A stretch of DNA of 56,216 nucleotides. Origin: Sphaeroforma sirkka. Lineage: Eukaryota; Opisthokonta; Ichthyosporea; Ichthyophonida. Where the stretch lies: the NCBI GenBank assembly GCA_001586965.3, contig LUCW03002658.1, positions 1 through 56,216 on the forward strand. Direction: 5' to 3'. Position numbers and translations under genes: made by a program. This document shows positions 43,752 to 55,837 of this stretch, in pieces; within the stretch, counting starts at the first letter, position 1, and every line of letters starts with the position of its first letter. Below the pieces are notes generated by a model. It had not been told where the DNA came from. It ran no database searches and was given only the letters and a program-made list of their open reading frames with translations.

Positions 43752-43905
43752 GGCATAGGTATCAGTAGCATGTAATCTAGAAGCCATAGGTATTAGTAAC
43801 ATGTAATCTTAACCCCATAGGTATCAGTAGCATGTAATCTAAAAGCCATAGGTACTAGTAGCATGTAATCTCAACCCCATAGCTATCAGTAGCATGTCAT
43901 GAGCA
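43752..43905. repeat. 32-bp repeat, five units in an alternating pattern
   Basis: CATAGGTATCAGTAGCATGTAATCT units alternate between AGAAGC and TTAACCC linkers, so the higher-order period is about 64 bp. Confidence 0.88.
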
Positions 43906-44765
43906 GCGGAAATCAATAGCCAAGGCAACCAACCATGCACACAACGTCCCTGCACAGCACAGTCCACACAAACAGACTCTAGGAAAACACACGGCGGTAC
44001 AGCCATAATTGACGATTAAGATAAGCGACGCACATGGGACCAACTAAACGCAACCGATTGGACACACACAACACACAACGTGTCAAGGGGAAGCGATGGG
44101 CAGGACGAGAGCGCCATAAGCACATGGGCGACTAACACTTTAACGACTACCGCTCGTACGACTACCCCTTGATGGCAACCCACATACCGCGAAGACTGAT
44201 GAAGAGGAAGGCGTCGCACATGTCGTCGACGGGGATCTTGAGCTCTCTACATACAGCTGTAGTGTGGTGAGTGGTATGAAACCGTTGGTATTTGTGTGTC
44301 ATTTGCATCTACGAAAACAAATCCAGCAGCTTGTACCCGAGCAAAGTTTGACCACTCACGAGTGACCATCAGACTGTGGCATAGTCTGTACGTTCCTAAT
44401 AACGTACAACGAAAAGGCAGTCCAAGAACATGGGACTGGCGTAAACCCGACACTCAATCGCTGCATATACAAACATATGGTCAGAGGGAGATAAAAGCCT
44501 CGCACACGCACCTGCAAAGATTACTGCGAAGTGGAAGTAAACAGGTTGGTTGGGTTCGTTCTTGTTGCGCGCGTTGTGCCGACGCCGAGCTCTCCCTTCC
44601 GTCTACCAGCAAAAAAAAACGTAAAGTAAACACGATGAACCATACTTGACTTGAATCCGTTACCGGGGCGAGTGAGTAAGGATAGTGAACCCCTCTGATA
44701 TTAGGAGCGTTAGTGGACTAGCGAGAGTCTGCTGATGAGCTACAAACGATCAACGGGCTCAAAAA
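43906..44765. other. Spacer, no gene supported
   Basis: A 117-codon frame on the plus strand (44296-44649) has no ATG near its start and ends in a Lys/Arg-rich stretch. I do not regard it as a gene. Confidence 0.45.
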
Positions 44766-45665
<900 letters not shown>

Positions 45666-46495
45666 ATATTATAGTACGAAGACGTGTGGCACAACACGCA
45701 CCAGAAATATCTAAACATACGCATGCATGGGTCAAAAACACTCGCAGCTCACACACGCCATACATCACGTCAACCATGTACACCGAACGCCAAAAAACAA
45801 CTCGAAAGACTTTCCAAATCACAAGCCTTCGAGCTGTTTGAGTACGGTTTTACGCTCTATTGAAGGAATCACTACGTCCATGCACACACCTTCATCTGAC
45901 TGAGATATGCGCACTGAGCCGTCTCGGAATCGGTGGGGAAGCAATCAATGGCAGACGAGAGCAAGGCCTATGTGGGAAGAAGAAGCAAGGCGATGGATAA
46001 GGTACTGATTTTATTGGCACTAAAACGAATAGTAATGATAAACAGAGATACGGCACGACCAAGACCTATGTGGGAACAGGAATTAAGGCGATGAATAGGA
46101 TACTGATTTAATTGGCACTAAATCGATAGAAATGACAAACAGATATAAGATGTGACACGAACGTTTTAAACACTGGGTCCACAATGTGAAGATTACGTTT
46201 CCACGAATAGGTACAAAGGAAAGTCATGAAGTTCACCACAAACCCTACAACCCTAAAACTAGAGTGACAGCAGTATTAATGTGTCTGAGGTCGAACCCTT
46301 GTCTCAACGCGTACATGGGAACACCTGTATAGTCCTACTGCTACTTGACAATGCAGCACTGCACCGTACCATAAGAAAGGGCTACAAGATACGTAAATGC
46401 TACTACGTTTAGTGGAATAAATGATGGCCACTTGCAGTTGGGACATCGACTGATCCCAGACGTTGTATGACCCAGGCCATACTGCACCCCAAGCT
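45666..46495. other. Spacer with a diverged duplication
   Basis: Two similar blocks at about 45965-46045 and 46065-46150 share AAGGCCTATGTGGGAA-like sequence, AAGGCGATG and TACTGATTTTATTGGCACTAAA. No coding sequence is evident. Confidence 0.5.
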
Positions 46496-46496
46496 C

Positions 46497-46655
46497 AGAG
46501 TGGGCCAGTTATATAAATTAATAGAGTGGGCCGGTTAAATAAACTATAAGTGTGGGCCGGTTAAATGAACTATAAGAGTGGGCCGGTTAAATTAACTATA
46601 AGAGTGGGCCGGTTAAAATTAACTATAAGAGTTGGCCGGTTAAATAAACTATATG
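46497..46655. repeat. 26-27 bp repeat, six units
   Basis: Units read GAGTGGGCCGGTTAAATAAACTATAA with one or two changes each. Confidence 0.9.
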
Positions 46656-48470
46656 GGCGACTGTGGATACTCAGTGCAGGACCGACTCAGCTCGCACTAG
46701 ACAATTCTTTGCAGCCTGAGACTGGACGCTGACTAGTGGTAACCAACCTAATTAAAACTATATCATATGCGAGCACACAAACAATCTACCTCAACACAAC
46801 AGGAGACAATGAAAGTAATAATAATTAACCAAGTTCACGAAGAATACTCTATAAACAATCCTAATTAACTAAATACACAATCACACGATCAAAAATCCAT
46901 TACCCACCTCACCCTGCGAACGCGACGCCTTGTTAGCCACGTTGTTGGTCAGTGAGCAGTCGAGAAAGTGGTCTGCCTCCCACACGGACTCTGGGTTAGT
47001 GTGCACCTGGTGCATTATCGGCAGACTCTGACTGAGACAACCAGACAATGAATGTGAGGCTATCATGTATATGTATATGTATACGTGTATGCATGTATAT
47101 GTTTATATTGGTGATGTTGGTGTGTAATATGAACCAAGGACTTTTTTACACAGCAATTGAGAAGTGACTGCTGTGCACCTGGTTTCGTATTGGCAGACTC
47201 TGGCTGTATGACAATATCCAACCATCAACTAGCAACAGCTTCTAATCAGGAACACATCCGCTTGCGAGTTAGAATAGCCCAAGAAAAAATAAGAAAGACT
47301 CTGACAATACCGTGTGAGCGTACAAAGTATGTGATACCTTACCTCGCCACCTGTTGTACTGCTGTAGTCACAGCCCCGCTGAGCTGTGTATACGTCGGTG
47401 TCAGCCCATACTGGCTGGCTGCCTGTAGTCAACGTAGTGAACATGACGCATATAGATGAACAGATGATATACTACACGTGCGAACTAATCGGCGAACATC
47501 TAAGTGATGGACAAGACATGCATGGATATGATACCCGAGGCCAATATTTGGTTCACATGCATGTCAAGCAGCAATCTCCAGTAGATTGATATACGACGCC
47601 ACCAACGGTAAATATAACGGCAGCCAAAGCGCAAAGTGCATATCTTTGCATAAAACTATAGTACGCGGGTTAAAATACGCGGGTTACTTTTATGCTACTC
47701 CCACAAGCATTTCAAGGGCTACTGTAACTGAATGAGGGGGTGCAGCCCAAAATTTGAGCAGTGCGTTTGCACATCTGCACATCTGAGTTGAGGTAATTAA
47801 ACAGAGAACAAATGCATGTATGTTGATTACCAAGTACCGAGTATCAAGACAAACCGTTAGCTCATGACAGAGCATCTAAGTGTATTGAGTGCCAGCTATT
47901 AACCATTTCTCAACTAATATCAAACAAAGCTACACACCTCCAACCCTCCTGAGTGCGCAAACCCTCCTGAAGGAAAGGCAGAGTCAATCAACTGCCACAG
48001 CACCCATGAGCTTCCGGTTTGCATTGTTTTCACTTACGGAATACGTTACACTGCTAGCGAGTAAAATATTTCAATACTGGATAGTTACAATACTGGCGTG
48101 TAACTATTTAGAAGTATATGAGAATATATATTTTTCATGTGTATTTTAGAATACGATAGCCTGTTCTATTCGACAGATATCATTGATAGCCTGTTCAATT
48201 TGACAATAGAAAGCTATGTTGGTACATATTATTTAGTATTTTACTTTTTTGCCTCCAAATGAGACAATTGTTCTATTTTCAGAAGGCTCTACATATATCA
48301 CTAAAAAATGGCGTCAAAAAATGATATTTATTTCCCACGAACCCAAGAACCCAAAGAACTATGTAACCCTACTGTAAACCCTGAGTATATAGACACAGAC
48401 ATGGCCTACTTGCCTACTTAGAAGGCGGCTATGTCTCAGAAGCCCTTTAAAATCGAACGTCCCCTCGCTG
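46656..48470. other. Spacer, no gene seen
   Basis: Two copies of a CACCTGG / GGCAGACTCTG block in opposite orientation (about 46985-47030 and 47175-47210) form an imperfect inverted repeat. No supported ORF. Confidence 0.45.
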
Positions 48471-48479
48471 GCTATATTA

Positions 48480-48905
48480 CACTGCATAATCGATCACAGT
48501 CATGTCGAGTATCTATATACGCTACTTTCAATTCCATATGTAGATCACAGTCATGACATCTGTCGATATACTATATACAATCCGTAATGTATATCACATC
48601 ACAGTTATGTCATCTGTATTCTATATACACTACGTACACATCCATATTTTATCATAGCCATGTCATCTATCGATATACATAATACACAACTCCATGTGTA
48701 GATCACATTCATAATTCTATCTATACACTCCATGTACAATTTGTCATGTAGATACACTCATGTCATCTATCTATATATGCTATTTGCAACTTAATATGAG
48801 ATTACAGTCGTGACATCAATTTATACGCATTATAACAATATCTTAATGTAGATAACAGTCATTTCGTCTATCTATTGATACTTTGTGCACCTTCATATAT
48901 ACAAA
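48480..48905. repeat. Degenerate 50-60 bp array, about eight units
   Basis: GATCACAGTCATGTCATCTATC, then TATATAC and CCATATGTA motifs recur with heavy divergence. Confidence 0.7.
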
Positions 48906-49126
48906 TGTTTGAGTGTGATCTAGTCAGATGACCATTTTGCGACGGGATACAGGCTCCCATAGTTTTTACGACTGGTCAGCCGACAATTTCTCTAGAGACC
49001 AGAAAATATATGTATAGCATGCTAACCCTCTGTCTTATCTATTATTAGTTTATTATATAACACGAATAAACCTCTGGAAGTATCCCAGTTGTATATTATT
49101 TTTATAAATTGTCCTAGACCCACAGT
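48906..49126. other. Short spacer left of the retrotransposon debris
   Basis: AT-rich, with no feature recognised. Confidence 0.4.
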
Positions 49127-50427
49127 TGTAGAAATACGGCCTCCGGTCAGGCTAAAATATCAAGATCAAATGAGATAACATATTGGTTTTTAATTGTATT
49201 TAAAATAATTAAATACAAATTATTTTTCCAATATTTCCAAAGTGTTCTAAATTCACTTTGATGGCTCCAATAGCCTGAGTATTTGGTACGACTCATTTAC
49301 TTGGACCTATTTGAGTACTACTACCAAATGGTAATGGGTAAATCGCCAACCTCAAACCGAGACACAGCCAGACACGACAGCTTCAATCGCTGCTCCGAGT
49401 CTACACCAATCCGGCTCTGTGTTATGATACGTACATGTTCACATTGCTCGACTACCGCACCGACGGCTGTCTCTGCCCTGTCTGCCCTGGTAGCCACAAG
49501 TTCACTACCAGCTATTTTACCTGCATCCAACAACTGATTCGACGCATCCTGGTAGGTCCAGAACTGCCGCCCATTGGCCCTGACCTCCTTCAGCAATTAC
49601 AGGAGTGCAACGACTTCCACGGTATCTGGACCCTCTACGAACACCTTGGATCTTTTCTCCAGCATGCTAAAGAACCACCGTACCCTCACCCGTCCCTGAC
49701 ACATCAACAGATGTTCCCCATACCCCGGCTAATCACGCTGTTGAAGTACTACTTCCAAATTTCGGTTCAAACGAAATCATCGCGCTTGTTGGTTCCGCCT
49801 ATGATACTTCCAATCCAGGCCAGCCAACACATACCAAATTCATCCGTGGTCTGGTGAGGCATTGGCTTAGCCCCATCCTCGCTCCTCGACCGGAATATGA
49901 CGAATAGCCTGGTCCTTCTCGGTATTTCATACTCTACACTAACCCATTCCGCGGCACTACACGACGCAGACCCGATCCGTACCACAAAAGTGGGTACTCT
50001 ACTTAGTAGGTCAGCAAGCGAATATATGAAACATTTGATAGTAACAGTGTTCCAAGCTTCAAACGGGAATTTACTGACCACTTCTTCCCATCAATCTTTC
50101 CTGAACCACTACAGCGACTATGAGAGCCATTCCATATGTTCATACATTGTAACATACATACTTGTCATTTTTGAAATAAATAATATTATTCCTATTTGAG
50201 ACGATAGTAGATGTAGGATATTATAAACTAAATTTTATAATCTTTGAACTACTACTTACAGGTTTTGGTCTTCCCGCCAATCTCCAAAATCGAATAAGTC
50301 TTTTTCTTTTTTTAACTTTTCTTCAGATGGAACTTTATTTATATTAGCCATTATATTAACTTGACTTACGTTATTATGTCTATCTACAAATTAGGAATGT
50401 GGTCATGAACACTTAGTACTTCTGTAA
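49127..50427 (-). mobile_element. Inverted, truncated LTR interrupted by a younger insertion
   Basis: 49127-49315 and 50201-50427 together are the reverse complement of most of the LTR at 51757-52353. The LTR terminus TGTA(G)AAATACGG is present on the left. On the right the copy stops inside the LTR, at the counterpart of about 51945, so roughly the first 190 bp of the LTR are missing. The two halves are separated by an 875-bp insertion. Confidence 0.8.
49316..50190 (+). mobile_element. 875-bp insertion with 10-bp target-site duplication, possible retroposed gene fragment
   Basis: CCTATTTGAG occurs at 49306-49315 and again at 50191-50200; it is single in the intact LTR copies, so it is a target-site duplication. 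The insert ends in AAATAAATAATATTATT, which includes an AATAAA-like signal. It lacks inverted terminal repeats. Coding-like frames run on the plus strand: 49435-49857, with a likely continuation in another frame from about 49757 to a TAG near 49908 (SNPGQPTHTKFIRGLVRHWL and LAPRPEYDE are part of that frame). I do not recognise the protein. A LINE-mobilised transcript or a 5'-truncated non-LTR element would both fit. Confidence 0.65.
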
Positions 50428-50575
50428 AACCTCGGCAGGTTAGCAGCAGGCTTAGAGCTAGCGGCTCCCTTGCCTTTTAGAAGTACCCTTAGCCATAGTA
50501 TTTGCTGGATAGTAAATCGATGTCAGACAGTCTAGAAGCAGTACACTACTGTAACTACTATTTAACTGAAAAATA
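50428..50575. other. Short unassigned sequence between LTR fragments
   Basis: Not part of the LTR consensus. It contains TTTTAGAAGTAC, a word also found just right of the complete LTR (about 52368-52379), so it may be element-internal or a shared flank. Confidence 0.3.
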
Positions 50576-51121
50576 TGTAAACTTCGATGGAAATTACTAG
50601 GTTTCAAACTATATTAAACTAGAATGCAATTTAGTCAGTTAGAATTTAGCAGTGGTAGCTTGTGTAAGAATGATCGGGACTGCCTCTTGTTAAGAGCCTA
50701 AATATTCTCGATCACGCAGGGCGTACCTCTAGCTGTTCTTTATTGAATAATTTTCACTAGAAGTACTAAGTGTTCATGACCACTTGCCTAATTTGTAAAT
50801 AGACATAATAACGTAAGTCACGTTAATACATTAGCTGATATAAATAAAGTTCCATCTGAAGAAAAGTTAAAAAAAAAAAAAAAGACTTATTGATTTTGGA
50901 GATTGGCGGGAGGACCAAAATCTATAAGTAGTAGTTCGGAGATATAAAATTTAGTTTATAATATCCTACATCTACTAATGTCTCAAATAGGTCCAAGTAG
51001 ATGAGTCATACCAAATACTCAGGCTATTGGAGCCATCAAAGTGAATTTAGAACATTTTGGAAATATTGGAAAAAGAGCTTGTACTAAATTATTTAAAATA
51101 CAAATAAAAACCAAGTAATTA
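50576..51121 (+). mobile_element. LTR copy 1 (3' end truncated)
   Basis: Starts TGTAAACTTCGATGG and matches 51757-52315 with small indels. The last 40-50 bp of the LTR are missing where the coding fragment begins. Confidence 0.85.
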
Positions 51122-51131
51122 TCTTCTTGAC

Positions 51132-51761
51132 ATGCTCTTTCGACTTGTCCCTGACTACCAGAAAACAGTTAAAGAGTTGTTAGCAACCGATTGGATGCTT
51201 AACAAGAATAGGCTTAACCTCGCTCAATCAAGATGGGGTTCATTTACCATTGGTATGTTCGCCGCAGAACATAACAAACAGGTTTCTGATTATAGGTCGT
51301 TGACTCATCCTAAAGGTGATGCCTTTCAATTTGACTTATCAAAGCATAATGCGTGGGCTGACCCACCTTGGCAACTTATCGCACAGTTGCTAAATTATGC
51401 CAATATTACTAAGTCTACCATTACGCTGTGTTGTCCCTTACGTAGCTCCGACCCATGGATACGTGATTTAGTTAATATGATACAAGACGAGCCTATCTAT
51501 GTCGACCGTGAAACCGACACGTTCTTGTATCACGGATCATATTCCATAAAGAAGACACCTTGGAAACACACCATCGTTTGTCGCATCGGTCCTGCAGGTA
51601 CCACTAAGTGGAAACCCTCAACCAAGTTCTTAGCTAAACTAGAGGAGTCTAAGGATTTTGAACAAAAGCTCAAGACTCGTACAATACATGCACCCAACAA
51701 GAAAGCAGTCGAGGTAATGCCGATTGAGACGGCATTAGATCGTAAAAACATGGAACTGTAA
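51132..51761 (+). pseudogene. Retrotransposon pol fragment with adenine-methyltransferase-like DPPW motif
   Basis: A 209-codon open frame, closely similar to the minus-strand segment 54840-54240 of the neighbouring gypsy element. It covers the region between RNase H and integrase. It contains WGSFTIGMFAAEHN, then AWADPPWQLI (DPPW at 51360-51371). Similar WG-T-D-FA and NPP motifs are known from the putative methyltransferase region of DIRS-like elements, and DPPW/NPPY is the catalytic signature of N6-adenine methyltransferases. The stop codon TAA is supplied by the first bases of the following LTR. No RT, RNase H or integrase is present, so it cannot be autonomous. Confidence 0.7.
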
Positions 51762-52353
51762 ACTTCGATGGAAAATTACTAGGTTTCAAACTATATTAAA
51801 CTAAAATACAACTTAGTCAGTTAGGATTTAGCAGTGGTAGCTTGTGTAAGAATGATCGGGACTGCCTCTTGTTAAGAGCCTAAATATCCTCGATCACACA
51901 GGGCGTACCTCTAGCTGTTCTTTATTGAATAATTTTCACTAGAAGTACTCAGTGTTCATGACCACATGCCTAATTTGTAGATAGACATAATAGCGTAAGT
52001 CATGTAAATACATTAGCTGATATAAATAAAGTTCCATCTGAAGAAAAGTTAAAAAAAGAAAAAGACTTATTGGATTTTGGAGATTGGCAGGAGGACCAAA
52101 ATCTATAAGTAGTAGTTCGGAGATTATAAAATTTAGTTTATAATATCCTACATCTACTAATGTCTCAAATAGGTCCAAGTAGATGAGTCATACCAAATAC
52201 TCAAGCTATTGGAGCCATCAAAGTGAATTTAGAACACTTTGGAAATATTGGAAAAAGAGCTTGTATTAAATTATTTAAAAAAAAAAAAAAAAACCAATGT
52301 ATTATCTCAATTGATCTTGATATTTTAGACTGACCGGAGGCCGTATTTTTACA
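51757..52353 (+). mobile_element. LTR copy 2 (complete, 597 bp)
   Basis: Begins TGTAAA and ends TTTACA, a perfect 6-bp terminal inverted repeat of the TG...CA type. Contains AATAAAG near 52026 and an oligo-A tract near 52278. The flanks (AAATA left of LTR 1, TAGCC right of LTR 2) do not match, so no target duplication supports a simple single insertion. Confidence 0.82.
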
Positions 52354-52481
52354 TAGCCCCCAGTAGCTTTTAGAAGTACGAACGTACGTTAAGATACGAT
52401 CTAGTTGGTAAAGCGAAAACCAAAGTAAAAACGGTTTTCGGTCATGACTTATCGAGTAAGTATGTGCCTATATGTACGAGT

Positions 52482-53555
52482 TCAAGACTCATGTTGTACT
52501 CTATGTCGTTTAGTATTTGGTCCAGTAACCATTTCCGATGTAGGCGCCTTACGTTTATTATTTGGTAAGGTAATAGCCAAAGGCTGTTCTTCATTAGTAA
52601 GTAAGTTTGAACAATTTTCTGCACTGTTGGTAAGCAGATCAGAAAGTTTAGTCACGTAGGAAGTAGGTGGCAAATAGGGAATTTCAGATCCGTCAGGGTT
52701 TGTAGTCACCTGAGGAAACCCTTTTCGTATATCTCGTGTGTTCTTATGTAAACGCTTATGCCATTTCTTATTAAAGATACGAAGAAAGTCGCGAGATTCA
52801 CGAAATGCATCGGAGGTTAGCCAAGCTACTGTCCCATCCATGAAACGGATCTTGTAGTAAGTGTAACCGTCTTCGGATGTTTTGTCAATTATATCTTTGA
52901 CTTGTGACTCCATAACTGGTATATCAGAATCAAATGAGCGAGCGAATGAGAGTTCGGAGGTAGGGATACGGTGAGTGCCTAGATTGGTTGCGCTAGTACC
53001 ATCAATGTTATTCACTTCGTAAGTATCACTCTTCTCATCATGGTAGGAAATAACAAAAGGTCCTATCGTCTTAGAAGAGAGTTCGGTAACGTTGGCGTTT
53101 CGATTTATAATGTTAACGTAATCGCCGACTTTGAACTGAACAATGTTCTTAGTGTTATTCCATCGGTCATACGCTTTAAGTAGGACGCGATTCTTGTGCT
53201 CGAGTAAACAGGGGTAAACAACGTTCTGCATATGCTCGATCTTTTGTAGCCACGGGGTAGCGTGTTTCTCGGGCGCAGTTTTATCAAACGTTGCTTGTAA
53301 TTCACTATAGCGGCCAAAGAAATAGTGAAACGGGAGTGTTCCAGTTTGAGGATTCATGCAGTTATTCATTTGAGTCTGAACCCATTTCAAATGATAAGGC
53401 CACATATCCTCAACGTCGTCTAGTGCGGTACGCAAGAGTTTCTTAAGTTCTCTATGACGTGTCTCATTTGCACCCTGCGTTTGAGGTTTGTAAGGAACAC
53501 CACGCCTATGGGTCATGCCTGATACGAGTATAAGTGCCTCCATTCGTCGGTACAA
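52482..53555 (-). pseudogene. Gypsy pol: integrase C-terminal half with GPF/Y and chromodomain-like module
   Basis: 357 codons. YKPQTQGANETRHRELK carries the catalytic Glu. Then FKVGDYVNI and IGPFVISYHDEKSDTYEV (GPY/F module). A chromodomain-like stretch follows (VKDIIDKTSEDGYTYYKIRF, then MDGTVAWLTSDAF). The basic C-terminal tail has KRKAP and KRHRVQ. Chromodomain-bearing integrases mark chromoviruses. Confidence 0.82.
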
Positions 53556-54018
53556 AACTCACTACCGTTATCAGAACATAGTACTCGGGGAAACCGAAGT
53601 CATTAAAGACGTGATAGCATAATTCTGCCACTGTTTGTGGACGTTTGTTCGGTATTGCATAAAGCAAGTTATAGCCCGAAGCCACACATAAGAAATAACA
53701 GATATATACATCGCCAGTATGCTTGGATCGCGGGAGTTTAACCAAATCGACTAAGACTCGGCGCATCGGTTGGTCTTCTGTCACACTTTTTAGGGGTGCC
53801 CAACCGTATCGCTTGATCTGGTTCTTTTCACAATCAGTACAGCGTCGGTATACTTCACGTATGGTTTCTTTCAGCGCCGGGTGATCAAGCCCTGCACGAA
53901 TAGCCATTTTATAAGTATGCTCATATGCTCGATGCGTTAAATTATGTATAATTTTAACTCTACTTTCGAGCTCCTCTAAGTCAGTCAGATTCTGCGTAAC
54001 GCTGGCTGGATGAACCAT
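53506..54018 (-). pseudogene. Gypsy pol: integrase, HHCC finger and first part of core
   Basis: HNLTHRAYEHTYKMA and CTDCEKNQ are consistent with the integrase zinc finger. The first catalytic Asp lies in RRVLVDLVKL. The frame is lost at a C4 run (about 53588-53591) just before the SDNGSEF motif carrying the second Asp, which continues one frame over. Confidence 0.82.
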
Positions 54019-54239
54019 AGTCCTGTTGGAAGGGCAACCTCAGTATCAGGAGGGGTAGAGTCCTGAGATACATAATTGACAACATTGGATTGTTGAAGTA
54101 TCTTCTTCAGTTGTTTTCGCAACTCCTGGCTGTTCTTTAAGCAGCGCTTTAAGTAGTTGAGTGCGAGCTTCAGGTTCTCTTAGAGTTTTGAGTCTTTGAT
54201 CCATGGCCTTAGCTAGTTCCATGTTTTTACGATCTAATG

Positions 54240-54840
54240 CCGTTTCAATCGGCATTACCTCGACTACAATTTTGTTGGGTGCATGTGTTGTACGAGTCTT
54301 GAGCTTTTGTTCAAACTCTTTTAGACTCCTCTAGTTTAGCTAAGAATTCGGTTGAGGTTTCCACTTAGTGGTACCTGCAGGACCGATGCGACAAACAATG
54401 GTGTGTTTCCAAGGCGTCTTCTTAATAGAATAGAATCCCTGATACAAGAACGTGTCGGTTTCACGGTCGACATAAATAGGTTCGTCTTGAATCATATTAA
54501 TTAAATCACGTATCCATGGGTCGGAGTTACGTAAGGGACAACACAGCGTAATGGTAGACTTAGTAATATTAACATAATTTAACAACTGTGCGATAAGTTG
54601 ACAAGGTGGGTTAGCCCACGCATTATGCTTTGATAAGTCAAGCTGAAATGCATCACCTTTAGGATGAGTCAACGACCTATATTCAGAAACCTGTTTGTTA
54701 TGTTCTGCGGCGAACATATCAACAGTAAATGGACCCCATCGTGATTGAGCGAGGTTAAACCATTTCTTATTTAGCATCCAATCGGTTGCTAATAACTCTT
54801 TGACTGTTTTCTGGTAGTCGGGCACAAGTCGAGAGAGCAT
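54240..54840 (-). pseudogene. Gypsy pol: methyltransferase-like segment
   Basis: Same segment as 51132-51761 on the plus strand. The motif reads NPPC here (54601-54612) where the plus-strand copy has DPPW. The frame shifts near 54340; the following MPIETALDRKNMEL part is in another frame (54255-54046). Confidence 0.7.
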
Positions 54841-54853
54841 GTCAGGAAGATGG

Positions 54854-55513
54854 TTATGTATTCCTGGAATGTGTTATATTAAAAGCGAACTTGGCAATAA
54901 TGTCATGCCAGCGGCTCACCAACTGTGAATCAGGGTTCATATCTTTTAAGTATGTTAAAGACTTTTGATCACAGGCGACAGTAAAGTAACTTCCATAAAG
55001 GTAGTCTTTAAACTGTCTTAGCGCAGTAACTATAGCAAGGAGCTCTTGTTTAACGGTAGGGTAATTCCGTTGACTCTTATTATAACTCTTGCTAAAGAAT
55101 TGTATGTAGCGCGGTTTACCATTTATCGTTTGGTAAAACACTCCACCTACCGCTCCATCTGAAGCGTCGGTTGCTACTTGGAATGGGACATCATCCACAG
55201 GGTACTGCATGATGGGTGCGTCCATTACTTTACTTTTGACTAGTTTAAATGCATCATCACATTCTTTAGTCCAAAGCTTTCCCAAAGGTCCTTTGTGCAG
55301 CCGTAGGTGACTGAAAGGCTTTAAGTAATGAGAAAGATGCGGTACCGAATCCGAGAAGAAGTTAACAAACCCACACACAGAGTTCACATCTCTTCCAGTA
55401 ATTGGTGTTGATAAATCCAACAGAAACTGTTTCTTGCCAGGATCAATTTCTACCCCTGCTGCAGATACTTTGTAGCCAAGTAAGTGTATGATATCTTTAG
55501 CAAAAAAGAACAC
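54854..55513 (-). pseudogene. Gypsy pol: RT thumb and RNase H
   Basis: 219 codons. Contains LGYKVSAAGVEIDPGKK (RT C-terminus), then the RNase H core ATDASDGAVGGVFYQ, FFSKSYNKSQRNYPTVKQEL and ACDQKSLTYLKDMN. The Asp/Glu/Asp set is visible. Confidence 0.88.
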
Positions 55514-55582
55514 TTGTCTTCGTTAATCTTAAGTTTAGCATGATTAAGTCGCTTTAAGACTTCTTTAACGAGTTTAGCATGT

Positions 55583-55837
55583 TCATGTGCTGTCTTTGTA
55601 AAAGATAACTATATCATCTAAATAGACTGATACGTTATACGACAGGTCCGCAAATAGTTCCATCATAACTTGTTGGAAGAAAGAAGGTAACATGTGTAAG
55701 CCTTCAGGTGCACCTTTAAACTGGTACTTCTTACCTTGCCAAGTAAAGGAAAAGTATTTTCTATGAGGCTCATATATCTGTAGTTGATGGAATGCAGCTT
55801 TTAAGTCTATCTTGGAAAGATTCATAATTGATTTCAA
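55583..55837 (-). pseudogene. Gypsy pol: RT palm fragment
   Basis: Contains LSKIDLKAAFHQL, FKGAPEGLHMLPSFFQ and the catalytic YLDD box (VYLDDIVIF). The frame ends shortly after YLDD. Confidence 0.85.

Larger units (their letters stand above)
50576..52353 (+). mobile_element. Mini LTR element: LTR - methyltransferase-like fragment - LTR
   Basis: Direct LTR copies flank about 635 bp of internal sequence holding only the methyltransferase-like segment. This could be an internally deleted copy, or a chance arrangement created by recombination among nested copies. Confidence 0.65.

Noticed and set aside
44296..44649. 117-codon frame ending in KKKRKV, which resembles a nuclear localisation signal
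   Set aside because: No ATG near the start, no conserved motif, and the basic run is encoded by a short A-rich stretch; likely chance.
49321..49596. Minus-strand 91-codon frame inside the LTR insertion
   Set aside because: The plus strand has longer coding-like frames and the A/T-rich 3' end with AATAAA points to plus-strand origin; the minus frame is probably a shadow.
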